Source: Solirubrobacteraceae bacterium (lineage in GTDB: Bacteria > Actinomycetota > Thermoleophilia > Solirubrobacterales > Solirubrobacteraceae). From it: 64,000 nt of DNA. The position numbers and the translations under genes are program-made. Shown in pieces: positions 63,192 through 64,000 of this stretch. Within the stretch, counting starts at the first letter, position 1; every line of letters begins with the position of its first letter. The DNA is taken from assembly GCA_025449845.1 (NCBI GenBank), contig JANWIP010000028.1, positions 1 through 64,000 of the forward strand, read 5' to 3'. The notes under the pieces are model-generated. The model was given only the letters and a program-made list of their open reading frames with translations. It did no database searches and was not told the DNA's origin.

Positions 63192-64000
63192 ATGAACTCA
63201 GATCGCTCAGTTAGCTCAGCCGGCCTCGACCTCCAGGAGCGCGTCGTGGAGATCAACCGCGTCGCCAAGGTCGTCAAGGGCGGTCGTCGCTTCTCTTTCA
63301 CCGCCCTCGTCGTCGTCGGTGATGAGCGCGAGATCGTTGGCATCGGCTATGGCAAGGCCAACGAGGTGCCGCTGGCGATCCAGAAGGGTGTCGAGCGCGC
63401 CAAGAAAGATCTCTTCCGGGTGCCTAAGCACGGCAGCACCATCACGCATCAGACCACGGGTGTCTTCGGTGCGGGGCGCGTGTTCCTCAAGCCTGCCGCT
63501 CCGGGTACGGGAGTCATCGCCGGTGGTGGCGTACGCGCGGTGCTGGAGCTTGCGGGGATTCACGACATTCTTTCCAAGAGCCTTGGCACGCAGAACCCGA
63601 TCAACCTGGTTAAGGCCACCGTTGCCGGCCTGCGCGGACTGCGCACGCCTGCCGAGGTAGCCGAGCTGCGCGGCCTTTCGATAAACAAGGTCCTGGGTCT
63701 CACCGAGCAGCCGACCAATGGCGCTGCCGAGGCCGCCCCGGCCAGGGAGTCGGAGACAGAGGCAGCCGCTCCGGCCGGCGATAGCGCGCCCGAGGCAGCC
63801 GCGGCCGAGGCCGCTCCCGCCGAGGCCCCAGCTGCTGCGGAGACTGCATCTGCTCCTGCCGAGGCTCCCACTGCTGCGGAGGCCGCGTCTGCTCCTGCCG
63901 AGGCCCCCGCTGCTGCGGAGGCCGCGTCTGCTCCTGCCGAGGCTCCCGCTGCTGCGGAGGCCGCGTCTGCTCCTGCCGAGGCTCCCGCCGAGGCCCCAGT
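63192..64000 (+). CDS. rpsE: 30S ribosomal protein S5 with Ala/Pro/Glu tail (runs off window)
   Basis: At least 269 codons, open to the window edge. The start [47 protein letters not shown] and the loop [21 protein letters not shown] are canonical S5, as is [34 protein letters not shown]. After about residue 170 an Ala/Glu/Pro tail begins, with four 13-residue units ([13 protein letters not shown]) from a 39-bp DNA repeat at 63831-63986. The ATG is preceded by pyrimidines, not a Shine-Dalgarno. Confidence 0.95.
   Translation, partial: MNSDRSVSSAGLDLQERVVEINRVAKVVKGGRRFSFTALVVVGDEREIVGIGYGKANEVPLAIQKGVERAKKDLFRVPKHGSTITHQTTGVFGAGRVFLKPAAPGTGVIAGGGVRAVLELAGIHDILSKSLGTQNPINLVKATVAGLRGLRTPAEVAELRGLSINKVLGLTEQPTNGAAEAAPARESETEAAAPAGDSAPEAAAAEAAPAEAPAAAETASAPAEAPTAAEAASAPAEAPAAAEAASAPAEAPAAAEAASAPAEAPAEAP
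63831..63986 (+). repeat. 39-bp tandem repeat in rpsE tail
   Basis: Four units of 39 bp at 63831, 63870, 63909 and 63948. The last two are identical and the first two differ at a few bases. Each encodes 13 residues. Confidence 0.9.

Overview
The window is high-GC chromosomal DNA from an actinobacterium, most likely of the class Thermoleophilia (Solirubrobacterales-like). This is inferred from the style of the ribosomal and RNA polymerase proteins, the long Ala/Pro/Glu tails on them, the frequent GTG/TTG starts, and the very large NHL/FN3-type secreted proteins. No 16S gene is present, so the placement is an inference. There is no rRNA gene, CRISPR array, intact IS or prophage.

Bases 1-16.8 kb are a mixed housekeeping region. 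It holds an SDR oxidoreductase fragment divergent from a TetR regulator, a SAM methyltransferase, small NTF2-like and SpoIIAA-like proteins, tRNA-Thr(GGT), a HAD phosphatase, a half-length MFS protein beside a 24-bp tandem repeat, a small XRE regulator, a Usp-like protein, tRNA-Tyr(GTA), the primary sigma factor, FolE2, PgsA, an aldo/keto reductase, ClpP, an orphan beta-class DNA methyltransferase, an S53 peptidase, a CaCA cation exchanger and an AIM24 protein.

Bases 16.9-29.2 kb are the classic transcription/translation cluster rpmG-secE-nusG-rplK-rplA-rplJ-rplL-rpoB-rpoC. It has a good rpoB promoter, an rplL-rpoB terminator/attenuator and a strong terminator after rpoC.

Bases 29.2-46.9 kb separate rpoC from rpsL, genes that are often close together. 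This accessory block holds a TetR plus winged-helix fusion regulator coupled to two giant secreted proteins, an HTH-MntA/HepT-like toxin-antitoxin pair, a HipBA pair, a DUF4282 membrane protein, a large membrane/NTPase-like protein split by an in-frame TGA, a small acidic protein, a Tat-exported amidase, a HAD-like protein and a DMT transporter.

Bases 46.9-64 kb hold the str operon (rpsL-rpsG-[MFS]-fusA-tuf) followed by the S10/spc clusters from rpsJ to rpsE, which runs off the window. A drug-type MFS gene with its own predicted leaderless promoter sits between rpsG and fusA. Many proteins of these clusters (L10, L4, L22, S3, S17, L5, S5, RpoB, SecE) carry long disordered extensions, some encoded by tandem DNA repeats. 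About ten genes across the window show a TANNNT box 6-10 bases before the start codon, which suggests common leaderless transcription.
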